This document shows positions 20,700 to 31,550 of a DNA stretch of 64,000 bases, piece after piece. Source of the DNA: Megalopta genalis. Taxonomy: Eukaryota > Arthropoda > Insecta > Hymenoptera > Halictidae. Location of the stretch: positions 7,592,963 to 7,656,962 of the forward strand of contig NC_135022.1 of NCBI RefSeq assembly GCF_051020955.1, in the 5' to 3' direction. A program made the position numbers and the translations under genes. Position 1 is the first letter of the stretch, and every line of letters starts with the position of its first letter. The notes under the pieces were generated by a model. That model ran no database searches and was not told the DNA's origin. It saw only the letters and a program-made list of their open reading frames with translations.

Positions 20700-22017
20700 A
20701 TGATGGACACTGAGGCGTCCGACTCCGAGGGATACCGGAAGGTCATCAGCCGCAACCGCAAGACCAAACGCCGGATACAATCAGACAATGACTCTGATAC
20801 CCCCCTCGCGGCAGTCCTCCCCCGGAAACCCAATAAGTCCGCGAAAAGATCCGTGGCTCCGTCCCCACCCCCGGTCGCCCCCGCCCCAAGCCCCGCCCCG
20901 TGCTGCGACAACCCAGCCACAGCCGCCCCCGTACCCGACCCCACCGCGAACGACCTTCGGCTTAAGTCCGCGAAGGTCACCATGGCCTTGATGCGGTTCC
21001 TCATGGACCAAGACAACGGCTTGTACCCAGACGCGTCCCAATTCATAGCCTCCAAGGTAGCCAAATTGCAGAGCATACTCAGCGAGTGCAGCAACCTGGA
21101 AAGCCAGATAAAAGCTATCAGATCCGAAAATAGACAGCAGAGGAAAACCCTCGAGTCCGTCACAGAGAACTGTCAGGCCCTGAAAGAACCCTCTCGGCCC
21201 ACTACTTACGCCGAGAGAGTCGGGGTCCGCTCAAAGACGGCCGCTCTTTCGAACCTGAGGCAGAACCCCCCCAGTGCCATCACCATCCTCCCACAGGACC
21301 CCAAGTCCTTCGAGTCCAGCGACATGACCAAAGAGACGGTCCTCAAGCTGGTCTCCCCCGCGGATTGCAAGCTCCAAATTAAGAGCATAAGGAAAATCCA
21401 AGGGAACGGCATCCTGGTCGAGTCCCCCAAAGCCTCTGACCTCAACACCCTCCGCGACAACGCCCAGCCTAAAGCTGCTGGCCTTATAGTCGGCCCCCCC
21501 CTCAAACGGAACCCCAGGATCATACTCTATGACGTCCCAAAGCTGGAAAGCGACGAGGCCACCCTTCGAGCCATAGTCAGCCAGAATTTGGACGCCCCAG
21601 AAAAAGCCCTCTCCCAGCAGATTTAGCTCGCGTTCAAGTCCGGAGACAAGAACAAGGATAAGAGCAACTGGATACTCGAGGTATCCAGGCAGGCCCGCGA
21701 CGTCCTCATAAAGAAAGAGCGCGTATATGTCGGATGGAGTTGTTGCCGGGTCAACGACTACATCGCGGCCACCCGGTGTTATAAGTGCCATAGCTTCGAC
21801 CATACCACCAAATTCTGCCGCGCCGAAAAAGACATCTGTGGCCACTGCGCTGAGCAGGGCCTCATTCAAGACCTGCCCCAATAAGCCTAAACCAGCCCGC
21901 TGTCACAATTGCCACAAAACCGGCAAACCCTCTGCCCACCCTGTCACCGATAGGCAATGCCCTGCCTACGTTACGGCCATAAATCAGGTTCTTTCACGTA
22001 CGGATTATGGTCTGTAA
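20700..22017 (+). pseudogene. R1-E1 ORF1, stop plus frameshift
   Basis: Two adjacent ATGs at 20700 and 20703 start MDTEASDSEGYRKV, which E2 also has. A Pro/Ala-rich stretch (PSPPPVAPAPSPAP), a coiled-coil-like segment (SQFIASKVAKLQSIL), the TYAERVGVRS motif and the central domain (RIILYDVPKL) follow. TAG at 21624-21626 breaks the frame where E2 has a sense codon. A frameshift near 21860 then falls between the first and second zinc knuckles. The end, RTDYGL, overlaps the ORF2 ATG at 22007. It was a nucleic-acid-binding ORF1p of about 435 residues. Confidence 0.87.
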
Positions 22018-25000
22018 ACCTTACCCCTCGCAACCCAAGCCCTTTATTAGGATAGGCCAAGTCAACGCACAGAACTCCAGATCGGCTCTTGAGGAGTTAA
22101 AAGTCTGCGCCTTCGAGGTAGGAATCGATATTCTCGCGATCCAGGAGCCCTACTCCTTCAATAACGCCCTCAGCAGCTTCGGACCGAACTCCTGACCGCA
22201 AAAGGTTCTCCAGCCTCTCAGTCCCCGACCTTCCCAAGGCGGCGATTGTAGTCAGAAACCCCTTCATAACCGTTCTTAAAATAGAAGCGCTGTGCAACAC
22301 ACATTGCATATGCGCAGAAATCACTCTCCATGACCTGAAACTCATCGTCGTCAACATGTACTTCCAGTACAGTGACGACATCCAGCCATTCCTTCACCAC
22401 CTCGAAACCATCTTACACACCATCCAAAACCGCAACGTCCTGATCCTCGCTGACTGCAACGCCAAATCGCCACTCTGGCATAACCCTTCCTCTGACGAGA
22501 GAGGCGAAATCATGGAGAACTTCATTGCCCAATCCCGACTCGCGATAGTAAACGAACCCACCAACACTCCCACCTTCGATAACGCCCACAGTCGATCCAA
22601 TATCGACCTCACGCTCGCCACACACAGCCTCTTCAGCCACGTCACTTCGTGGACTGTCCACCCAGACAGGTCAACAAGTGATCACAACCTGATCACTTTT
22701 CAGATCTGCTCCCCCACGCCCACTGCCACCGCCCCGTCCCAATCCCGCTACAACATCAAGAGAGCCAACTGGGAGGAATTCGATAGAATTATCCCAGCTC
22801 TCTCAGCGGAATACCCCCCCCCCCCCCTCCCAGACGACCCCTACGCAGTTGACCCCGATATCCTTGGCGCGGACGTCCAGCAAATAATCTCTACAGCCTC
22901 CAATTCCGCGATCCCTAAGAAGACCAGATTTCCGAGATCAGTCCCGTGGTGGACCCCCCAGCTCACAACCCTCAGATCCGAGGTCCGCCACACGAAAAGA
23001 ACCTACCAAACAGAACCAAACTCCGCTCGTAAAGAAATCCTGAAGGCCCAGTACAGGCAACTCAGGAACAGGTACACCGCCACCATCCGCAAATCCAAAC
23101 TCCAAAGCTGGAGAGATTTCGTAACGAAACAGGGCAACGCCAACCCTTGGGGCATCCCATATAAAACGGTCACGGGCAAAGTCTGCGCCGTGGATATCCC
23201 GGTCTCCATATCCACCGAAAACGGCCAAACCACCTCCTGGGAGGAATCGAGTAGGGCTCTCCTCCACGCTCTGATGCCCGACGACACCCCTCAGACGGAC
23301 TCCGCCTTTCACGCGGAAGTCCGCCAACTCGCGAACACCACCCCTGACACCCCCAACGCCCCCTTCTTCGAGATGGAAGAGGTCTCAAGCGCTATCAAGC
23401 ACATTAAAAATAATAAAGCCCTCGGCCAGGACCTGATGGAGGCAGCCATCCTCAAGCGTGCCTGGCGCCACCTCCATCGGGAAATCACCCTTCTGTTCAA
23501 TAGCTGTCTCGCCCATGGCAAATTCCCCAACATCTGGAAGACAGGAGTCGTAAAGGTACTTCTAAAGAGCACAGAGAAGCCCAGAACTGACCCAAAATCG
23601 TACAGGCCCATCTGCCTCCTGCCCATCATTAGCAAAACCCTTGAAAGGCTCATCGCCGACAGACTGTTGAACCTCTTCAACAGTCATCCTCTAGCTTCCA
23701 CCTCTCAGTTCGGGTTCAAAACTGGGCTCTCCACCGAGCACGCCATCCTCCAACTACGCGAGTCCACCCAGAACAGCAACGGGAAATACGCGGTCGCCCT
23801 CCTATTTGATATCAGCGGCGCTTTTGACAACGTCTGGTGGCTCGCCATCCTCCACCAGCTCAAAGCGAGAAGCTGCCCCAGTAACCTCTACAGGTTAATA
23901 CAAGACTACCTGTCCAACAGATCAGCCATTATCTCCTCGAACAGCTCCGCAGTTTCTAAGAGGGTCACCAAGGGCTGCCCGCAAGGCTCAGTCCTTGGTC
24001 CCTACCTATGGAACGTCGTCTTCGACGACCTCCTCACCGCCATCCACCGCTGCGGCTACGACGCAACGGCCTACGCCGATGACCTCGCAGTCACCGTCTC
24101 CGGCAACAGTAGGAAAGAATTAGAGACCAGATCCGCCGTTATCACGGACATCATATCCGCATGGTGTCGACGGAACAAACTTGAGCTGTCCAAAGCCAAG
24201 TCCGTTATCTTCCTCGCGAAAGGCTTCCTTGAAACCCGCAGACCCCCCACCATTCGAATAGACAACTGCTCACTCAAGATGCCGGCCTCAATCCGGTATC
24301 TGGGTGTGCATTTTAACCCCCGTTTCAATATCACCCCGCATGTAAACTACGTAGCGGGCAGAAGCAAAACCATTTTCAATCAGCTCTCTCGCATAGCCAA
24401 GACCCACTGGGGTCTTAACCAGAACAGCATGAGGATCCTCCACAAAGGCCTCAACGTCCCCATCGCATCCTACGCAGCCGCTAGTTGGGCCGACAGGCTC
24501 AACAAATGGCACGTCAGGAAGCTACGACAATCGCAGAGATTTGCCCTCATCCGTACCACTCGCGCCTATCGCACCACCTCACTTGACGCCCTGACCATCG
24601 TTGCCGGAGCCCCCCCCCCATAGACCTAATTCTCAGGGAGCGCAAAGCCCTCTTCCATCTCAGGAACAACCAACCTTTCACTCTCGGCGAGATACACCAC
24701 ACCCCCCACCCACCGAATACATCCCCTACAGCAATCTCAGAATTAGCCAGCTCTATTAGAGAGCAAACCCTGGCTACTTGGCAGAAGGAGTGGGATGAGT
24801 CGACCAAAGGTCGCATCACCCACGACTTCTTCAGCAGCACGCACGATAGAATGCACCGTAAAGCCATCCCGCTCAACTTTTATGTGATCCAACTCCTCAC
24901 GGGGCATGGACGCATTAAAGAGAAGCTACACTCCCTCAGGATCTCATCGGACGACGCGTGTGTCTGCGGTGCCACCGACACCGTCAGGCACATCATCTTC

Positions 25001-25360
25001 GAATGCCCCTCCGTCCACGAACACAGGGTGGAGCTCGCACTCAAAATGCGACCTAACAACACCCCCTGGCCATGTCATCTCCACGAGCTAATCAGCAAAA
25101 GCAAATTTCCGCACTTTGCCAATTTCGCGGTCAAAGTGATGAAGCTCAGAGATGACCTCATCATCAATACCAGGCCCCCGTCTCCCCAACCGACCACCCC
25201 GGGCCCCAGCACCCGCAGTGGCAGGCAGCCATCAAGCCGCCTGCCCCCGGAATCCGCGCAGACAACCTCCAGAGCTAAAAGGAGTTATGTGTGGAGGACC
25301 GCAGCCAAAAACCTCACGGGCAAAAGGGCTAGACCGCGCCAACCACCCTCCCCAGACTAG
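22007..25360 (+). pseudogene. R1-E1 ORF2, small deletion and homopolymer frameshift
   Basis: Starting at ATG 22007, the endonuclease frame ends early at 22195, where about 13 nt present in E2 are missing; it resumes in another frame at 22194. The APE domain (NAKSPLWH, STSDHN) and reverse transcriptase (LLFDISGAFDNVWW, YADDLAVTV) are then intact to 24623. A run of C near 24612-24619 shifts the frame again. The last frame holds the C-terminal finger (CVCGATDTVRHIIFEC) and a Pro/Arg-rich basic tail of about 65 residues shared only with E2. The RT active site is preserved. Confidence 0.88.
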
Positions 25361-25556
25361 GACCACCCCCCCCCCCTGCCCCGCCCCTACCATCCACCAG
25401 GCTACCACCGGAACCGCAGGCACCGTCCGTCCTTGACAACGGTGTTCCGGGGTAGCCCGCGTAGAATGTCCTCGCGAGCCGCTCTCCAGCGAGTCGCGAC
25501 GACGGCCGCCGCAAAACTCTCAAATGGAGAGCCTGTAGGAGATCAAGCGCTACGCT

Positions 25557-25657
25557 GGTGACTCCGCCTCCCCGTGGCCCCCGCTGGAAACATTCTCCCG
25601 GCGGCTCGGCCTCCCCCTAGGGGCCGAGTCGCCGGGGGAATGGCTAAGTGAGTCACC
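25557..25657 (+). ncRNA. HDV-ribozyme-like core in E1 3' UTR
   Basis: P2 GGTGACTC (25557-25564) pairs over 8 bp with GAGTCACC (25650-25657). GCCTCCCCGTGGC gives P3/L3. P4 is long, about 20 bp (25592-25611 with 25622-25641, two G-U pairs), and is followed at once by GGCTAAG (25642-25648). In E2 the P2 strands read GGTAACTC and GAGTTACC, a compensatory change between close copies. The rest of the 3' UTR (25361-25556, 25658-25863) has no gene. Confidence 0.74.
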
Positions 25658-25863
25658 CCCCTCGCGGGACGATCTTCCCTTCCGATGAACCGGTAAACGG
25701 TGAGGAGGGGGTTTCTCCAAGCACGACGTCCGCAGTTTCCGGATGCGGACCTCTCTCTTCGCAGTGGTTTCAGCTGCTTTAACATTGACCGGCATAAGCA
25801 AGCACTGCTTCGCCCGGTCAGAACAGGCCTCGGCCCTGTTGCTCAATTATTGTAGACATTAGA

Positions 25864-25877
25864 TGTCCCTATCTACT
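25864..25877 (+). repeat. 28S-derived R1 target-site duplication, junction E1/A2
   Basis: A perfect TGTCCCTATCTACT between E1 (ending ACATTAGA) and the 5' UTR of A2. Confidence 0.93.
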
Positions 25878-26138
25878 CCCCCCGTGGTTCGTACCTTGTC
25901 GTGGTGGAGGGGGGGGGGGGCTTGCGAGCCTCGATGATCCTCAAGGCTGTGCCGGTGGGGAACTTGTTTCCCTGGTAGGTCCTACCTAGCCGGAGTGGCT
26001 TGAGGTGAGAGGCCAGACTAAAATTGAACCTCATACCGTAAGCCCGTGGTCATGTTTTACGGGCCCGGGGGTCTTGCCTTAACCGGCCGGACCGCGAGGA
26101 TGATAACCTCTCTAAAAAAGTCCCTAACCCTAAGCTAT

Positions 26139-26199
26139 GGTGCACGACGATGGGGTACACCCCGATCGATGGCATCGGGGTGTGGCTGATGGGTGCACC
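26139..26199 (+). promoter_or_regulatory. Two-tier hairpin in A2 5' UTR
   Basis: An outer stem, GGTGCAC (26139-26145) with GTGCACC (26193-26199), encloses a perfect 10-bp inner stem, ACACCCCGAT (26157-26166) with ATCGGGGTGT (26174-26183), with a 7-nt loop. It lies about 120 nt before the ORF1 ATG. The role is unknown; it could act in translation or RNP packaging. The rest of 25878-26315 shows only G-rich and C-rich runs. Confidence 0.55.
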
Positions 26200-26315
26200 A
26201 GTCACTAGCGGCCAACTACTGGATACCTGGCGACCTCCAGTAGTATATAGCCTTGCCCAGGTATGGCGGCTCTGCCTGGGTCGACCTCTTTTCCGACCCT
26301 ACTCGTGGGAACACT

Positions 26316-27599
26316 ATGGATCTGAAAAATAAAATAAAACATAAAATGATGGAGCGGAAACGCTCACAAAGTGAGAGTAGGGAGGAGGACGTGGTAGAGG
26401 GAGAGACCCGAGAGACCCGAGGACTGAGCCGAACTAGTTCGGCTTCGTCTGTTATGTCTGCGTCTAGTGAGTTCTTGGAACCTGGATTGTCTTCTCGTAG
26501 AAAGAGGAAGAAACGGTTGGATGATGAATCCAGTGTTAGACAGACTGACGAAGAAGAAACATCTCTACAAAAGGATCGAGAAGAAAGAGAGAAACTGGAA
26601 GCCTTTTTATTTGATGAATCTAATAAAATTGTTAGATCTTCGATTAAATTTATATTAGAAAAATGGCTAGTCTTGGAATCTGCCTTACAGAAAGAAATAA
26701 TGGAGAATGAGAAGTTGAGAGCTTTACCTTCAGTTCGAGACACAACCGAAAGAACCTCTTATGCGATGATTGCGGCGAGTGGAAAGTCGCAATCTCGTTC
26801 AATACCAGAACCTGCAATAGAAAACAGAAAAATTATTAGAGAAAAATACGAAGTATGACTTATCAAACCAGATAAAGAAGAAGATAAAAGAAATAATGAA
26901 CAAATAAAAGCTGATGTTATGAAAAAACTAAATCGTGTACGAAATAAATTGAAAGTTAGAAATGTAAGACAGATGCGTAATAAAGGTATTATTATGGAGG
27001 TCAAGGACGTCGAAGATGTCGAATTAATACGTAAAAGCAATTTAGAATCTACAGGTCTCAAGGTTGAAAGACCAAAAAAGATTAACCCATCAATAGTAAT
27101 ATACGATGTAGAAACAGAATACAAAATTGAAGATTTAAAAGAAGATTTTATAAATAAAAAGTTTAGAAATTGCACTGAGGAAGAAATTAAAGAATTAAAT
27201 AACGATGTTAATTTTGCACACAGTTTCAAGGTTAAAGAAAATCGAATTAATTGGATTGTCCAGATTCCCGGAAAATATTTTGGGAACTTGATGGATTGTG
27301 GAAGAATATATATGTCCTGGCGAACATACAGAATACGAGAATATGTAAATGTGACAAGATGTTACAAATGCCATGGTTACGGACATATAGCCAAGGTGTG
27401 TGGAATGTCGGATCAATTGTGTGAGATATGCGGATCTAAGGAACACATGAAGAATGAATGCAACAATAAGGACCATCCCAAATGTGTGAACTGTGAAAGG
27501 TCAAAAAGACGTGATATAAATCATAGTGTTCGGGGTAAGGACTGTCCTGAGTATCTGAGACATTTAGAACTATACCGTAGTAGGCTGAAATGGCACTAA
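26316..27599 (+). pseudogene. R1-A2 ORF1 with one in-frame stop
   Basis: The ATG at 26316 starts MDLKNKIKHKMMERKRSQ. The N-terminal half is highly charged (Arg/Lys/Glu/Ser). TGA at 26856-26858 interrupts, and the same frame continues through the central domain (SIVIYDVETE) and the CCHC knuckles CYKCHGYGHIAKVC and CEICGSKEHMKNEC, to TAA at 27597-27599. The end, SRLKWH, matches A1. ORF2 starts at ATG 27590 inside the last codons, a 10-nt overlap identical in layout to A1. Read through, it would be 427 residues. Confidence 0.88.
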
Positions 27600-30500
27600 A
27601 AATGGCACACATAAATGATCAAAGATCTGTTGCTGCTGCTGCTAACCTGGAGATTATAATGAAAGAGCAAAAAATAGATATATTATGTATTCAGGAGCCC
27701 TATAATTTTAAAAATAAAGTCAGAGGATATAATTCGAACTATATGAGGATTATTCAACCATCTGTTTGTTCTCCATGGGTGGCAGCGGTAGCGAGTAATG
27801 ACAAAGTACAAATACTACAGGACGTTCTTTGCCAAGACGAACACATAATGTGTTTTCAGGTAACCACTAGATCTATTGATCTATATATTATTAATGTCTA
27901 TTGCAAACCATCCCTTTCGCTGGAACCATTTCTGGAGAGGATGGAATATATTTTGAACAATATTGACGACAATAGCAATATAATATTAACTATGGATGCG
28001 AATTCCAAATCTACACTATGGTATTCAGATTACACAGATGATAGAGGAAGGCTACTGGAAGAATTTATAATATCAAATAATTTATATATCTTGAATGAAC
28101 CAAATAATCCGCCTACATTCTCGTCTACAAGAGGAGAATCAAATATAGATATTACATTAGCCAATGAAAAAGTAATTAACATGATAAATAATTGGAAAAT
28201 TCAGGAATTATCTACAACGAGCGATCATAATTTAATTATTTTTGATATTGGAAAGACAACTTTACAAAGAAGAATCTGGAATAGAGAAAAAGGTTTTAAT
28301 GTTAAGAAAGCGGATTGGGAGAAATTTGAAAATTCTGTAGATTTGGAATTTAATGAAGAAATAGTTGAAGGTCTAAAGAACATGGAACCCAATGCAGCAA
28401 TAACAAATATCAACAAATTGTTAAATAAATGCTGCAGACAATCCATTCCCAAGGTTAGCAAATGTAATAGAACAGTTCCTTGGTGGAATGAAGAATTAAA
28501 AGAATTACGGAGAAAAACATATGCAGCAAAGAAACAACTTAGTAGGGCTCGAAGGCTCCATCTATTGGATTTAATTGAAGAATATTCAGAATCATATAAA
28601 ACGATTAGAAATATATATGTTGCTAAAATTAGGAAAAACAAAAGAGATACGTGGCATAACTTTGTAAAAGTAGAAGCGAATAAAGATCCTTGGAGCATTG
28701 TTTATAAAATTGTAAGAGACAAAATTCATGAACCCATGACCTTGAGTTCTGTTATACTCCCATCTGGTAATCAGGCAATAAGTTACACACAGGCAATAAA
28801 TGCGATTTTAAATAAATGTGTACCTGACGGAAATGAAATGAATGAACCAATGGAATTACAGAATATTAGAAAAGATATACAAAGATATAGTAACAGTAAT
28901 GTAGAAAAAGATATAACAAAAGATGAAATTAATGATGCAATAAAATCCACAAAGAAGAGAAAAGCACCAGGATTCGATAAATTTACAATAGAAATAATTA
29001 AAAATTTATGGAAAATTGATAACAGAATTTTACTGGATGTTTTTAATAATTGTCTCCGAAAAGGTATATTCCCAAAAATATGGAAAATAGCCAATGTGAA
29101 AATTATTTTAAAAGATAAAGCAAAAGATAGAAAATTATTAAAATCATATAGACCTATAGCTTTGCTGCCAATTTTAGGGAAAATATTTGAAAAAATTTTA
29201 ATAAGTAGAATAAGTAATATTTATCGAGATAAAGGACTTGAAAACAATAAACAATTTGGATTTAGAAAAAGAAAATCAACTGAAGACACACTTGTACGCT
29301 TTAGACATCAAATTAAATTTACTGAAAAGAAGTATGTAGTAGCCTTATTTATAGATATAGATGGAGCTTTTGATAACCTATGGTGGCCTGCTATCTATCG
29401 AAGACTAGTTGAGGCGGGAATAAGCTCATGTATGCTGAGGATTATTCAGAACTATTTTAAAAACAGAATCATGAGAGTAATCTCTACTTTTGATAAAGTA
29501 GAGAAGAAAATGGAAAAGGGTTGTCCACAAAGATCCATCATTGGCCCTGTTGCCTGGGACTGGTGCATGGACCCTCTACTAGATAAAATAGAAACAGATA
29601 TACCAGACGGAGTTGTTGAAGCGTCAGTTTTTATCATTAGAGGAAACTCCCGAAATGAACTAGAAAACAATGCATCAAAAGTTGTCGAAATTATTGAAAA
29701 GTGGTGCCTGCAGCATAAACTAAAGATTTCTTCTAGCAAAACGCAATTAATGTTGATGAAAGGGAAATTTAGCAAAGATAGAATGCCAAAGATAGAAATA
29801 AATGGATTAAAAATAAAATATACGGAGCAAATAAAATATCTCGGAATAACAATTGATAATAAAATGACTTTCATAGAACATTCGAAATATATAAGACAAA
29901 AAGTTTTAAATTTTATGTCTATAAAACGAGTTGTTCATCAAGAATGGGGTATTAAAACACATATTTTAAGGATTCTGTACAAGGCTCTTCCAATTATAAA
30001 ATATGGTTCTATTCTTTGGTATGATAAGACTAAGAGTTCTCATGTATGTAGAAATTTAATGGCAATTCAAAGATCTCTTTTGCTGTTGTTGACCAGAGCT
30101 TGTAGAACTACATCGACTGCTGCAATGCAAGTTATTGCTGGAACACTACCTCTGTATTTAGAAATTGTTGAACAGGGATTGATTGGCCGAGTTAGAAGAA
30201 ATCTTTCAACTAATTGGGAAACCTACATCTACAGAGAAAAGGAAGTAGAAGAACTTCAAAGTTTTCATGAAGATTATCTAGAAGACGAAATAAGAAACAT
30301 AAAACAGACAGTTTTGGATGGATGGCAGCATAGATGGGATAATGAGCTTCATGGCAGAGAAACATACAACTTTATAAAAGACGTTGAATTTACAATTAGA
30401 AATGAATGGTTTAAACCTTTTTTTTTTTTTTTTTTTTTTATTATCGTGGGGGAAATCTGCTGGTCAGACACCCCCGTCCCGCCCGGATGGCGGGGCGGGG

Positions 30501-31337
30501 GTAGTGCGGGGTTCGACCCGCTAAAACCCCCACGGCGGCCTAGGGCGCTGGCGATTAACGGGGGAGCCACGGGAACTCTTAAGAACACGACCGCGGCTCC
30601 CCCTCGCCTGGCCGGCCACCAGGATGGAGCGGTGGCCGGCCGCGTCCCGGGGGGAGATTAATCCTCCCCCCATAAATCATCTTGATTCGGCGGTGCGGGG
30701 GACCGCACCCCACACCGCCTCGTCACGACGGCCGCACCGGCGGCCGTCGAGGGCGACGACAAGTTGTCGTCGCCCCCACTCCTGATAGAACATCCTCGGT
30801 TGGCGGGCGGCGGGTAATTAAACCAGCATGATCTGGTACACCCGCCGCCCGCCTATTATCAGCTGCTCGGGGGGGGGGGGCTCTAGGCGTGGGCGCACAC
30901 GCCGCACCCCCCGCTCGCGGCGACCCCGCTCGGCAGCCTCCTTCTGCAACATTACCTGTTCGCAGAAGGCTATGGCTGCCGCCCATTTTGAATGGTTTAA
31001 ACCTGGCAAATATTGTGTTTATTTAATTACCGGATACGGATCTATTAACAGTTCACTCTATAAAAGAGGTCTATCAGACACTAATATTTGTCCTATGTGC
31101 CGCATTACTGAAGAAACTGTGGACCACATATTATACGAATGTCATGAATATAATGAATTTAGATATAACGAATTAACCCAAGAAGGACACAATAAACATC
31201 AATTGATTTCGACCAAAGAAGATTTTGAAAAATTTACTAAATTTGCAAAACAAATATTTGAGAAAAGAACTTACTTTATTACAGCAGGAAGTAGTGGGTC
31301 CGCCTCCTCGTGGCAGGGACGGGCAACGCCAAATTGA
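27590..31337 (+). pseudogene. R1-A2 ORF2, lacks the YADD box and is split by an insertion
   Basis: The frame runs from ATG 27590 through an APE endonuclease (MDANSKSTLWY, TTSDHN) and RT motif A (LFIDIDGAFDNLWW). At about 29627 an in-frame 18-nt deletion relative to A1 removes AYADDI, that is, the catalytic YADD of motif C, leaving VEAS joined to VFII. The protein therefore has no polymerase active site although the frame is open. A 570-bp insertion at 30419 splits the C-terminal part. The finger (CPMCRITEETVDHILYEC) resumes in 30991-31337 and ends in TGA inside the P4 stem of the ribozyme-like RNA. Confidence 0.92.
30419..30988 (-). mobile_element. Nested 5'-truncated LINE 3' fragment
   Basis: A 570-bp GC-rich insert, flanked by a 16-bp direct repeat TGAATGGTTTAAACCT (30403-30418 and 30989-31004), begins on the + strand with about 20 T. 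It is therefore a minus-strand element with a poly(A) tail. Near its 5' end the minus strand encodes a short C-terminal-looking peptide containing AIAFCEQVMLQKEAAER, ending before a GC-rich 3' UTR. This resembles the end of ORF2 in R1/TRAS-like elements from memory; the family is uncertain. Removing it restores the A2 ORF2 frame. Confidence 0.8.
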
Positions 31338-31359
31338 AAATTTGGCGGCAAAGTGACCC
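31296..31359 (+). ncRNA. HDV-ribozyme-like core overlapping the end of A2 ORF2
   Basis: P2 GGGTC (31296-31300) pairs with GACCC (31355-31359); in A1 the pair is AGGTC with GACCT. P3/L3 is GCCTCCTCGTGGC, candidate P1' AGGGAC, joiner GGGCAAC. P4 is a perfect 9-bp stem, CGCCAAATT with AATTTGGCG (31327-31335, 31339-31347), entirely different from A1. GGCAAAG (CNRA pattern) precedes P2'. The ORF2 TGA stop lies inside this structure. Confidence 0.7.
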
Positions 31360-31489
31360 TAAAAAGAAAAATACAAAAATTGTAAAATTAACTATACATG
31401 TAAATTATCTGAAGAGAATTCTACAATATCTAAAGAAATAACCTTTATTTGATAAATATGAGACATTAATAAATTTAAAGAGAACAAAT

Positions 31490-31516
31490 GTAGCAATGAG
31501 CGAGAGCTCGAGCTAC
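31490..31516 (+). promoter_or_regulatory. 3' UTR hairpin of R1-A, copy 2
   Basis: GTAGC and GCTAC pair around AATGAGCGAGAGCTCGA, just before the poly(A), matching the A1 hairpin at 3510-3536. The conservation against diverged flanks suggests a 3' recognition signal for reverse transcription. Confidence 0.6.
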
Positions 31517-31550
31517 AATAGTGAGAGATAATTAATGAAAAAAAAAAAAA

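Larger units (their letters stand above)
20461..25863 (+). mobile_element. R1-clade retrotransposon, family E copy 1 (E1)
   Basis: E1 is very GC-rich. It has a short 5' UTR (start uncertain, about 20461), broken ORF1 and ORF2, and a 503-nt 3' UTR ending GTAGACATTAGA without poly(A), directly followed by the 28S 14-mer. It closely matches the minus-strand E2 (32764-39322) from ORF1 to the 3' terminus. Its 5' junction carries no 28S duplication, so that side may be truncated or rearranged. Confidence 0.88.
25878..31550 (+). mobile_element. R1-clade retrotransposon, family A copy 2 (A2), full length with nested insertion
   Basis: A2 lies between two 28S duplications. It has a 438-nt GC-richer 5' UTR, an AT-rich ORF1 and ORF2 and a 3' UTR ending in about 13 A. 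It is clearly related to A1 but considerably diverged, so it is a sister lineage, not a recent duplicate. A 570-bp minus-strand LINE fragment interrupts ORF2. With ORF1 stopped and the polymerase box deleted, A2 is dead. Confidence 0.9.
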
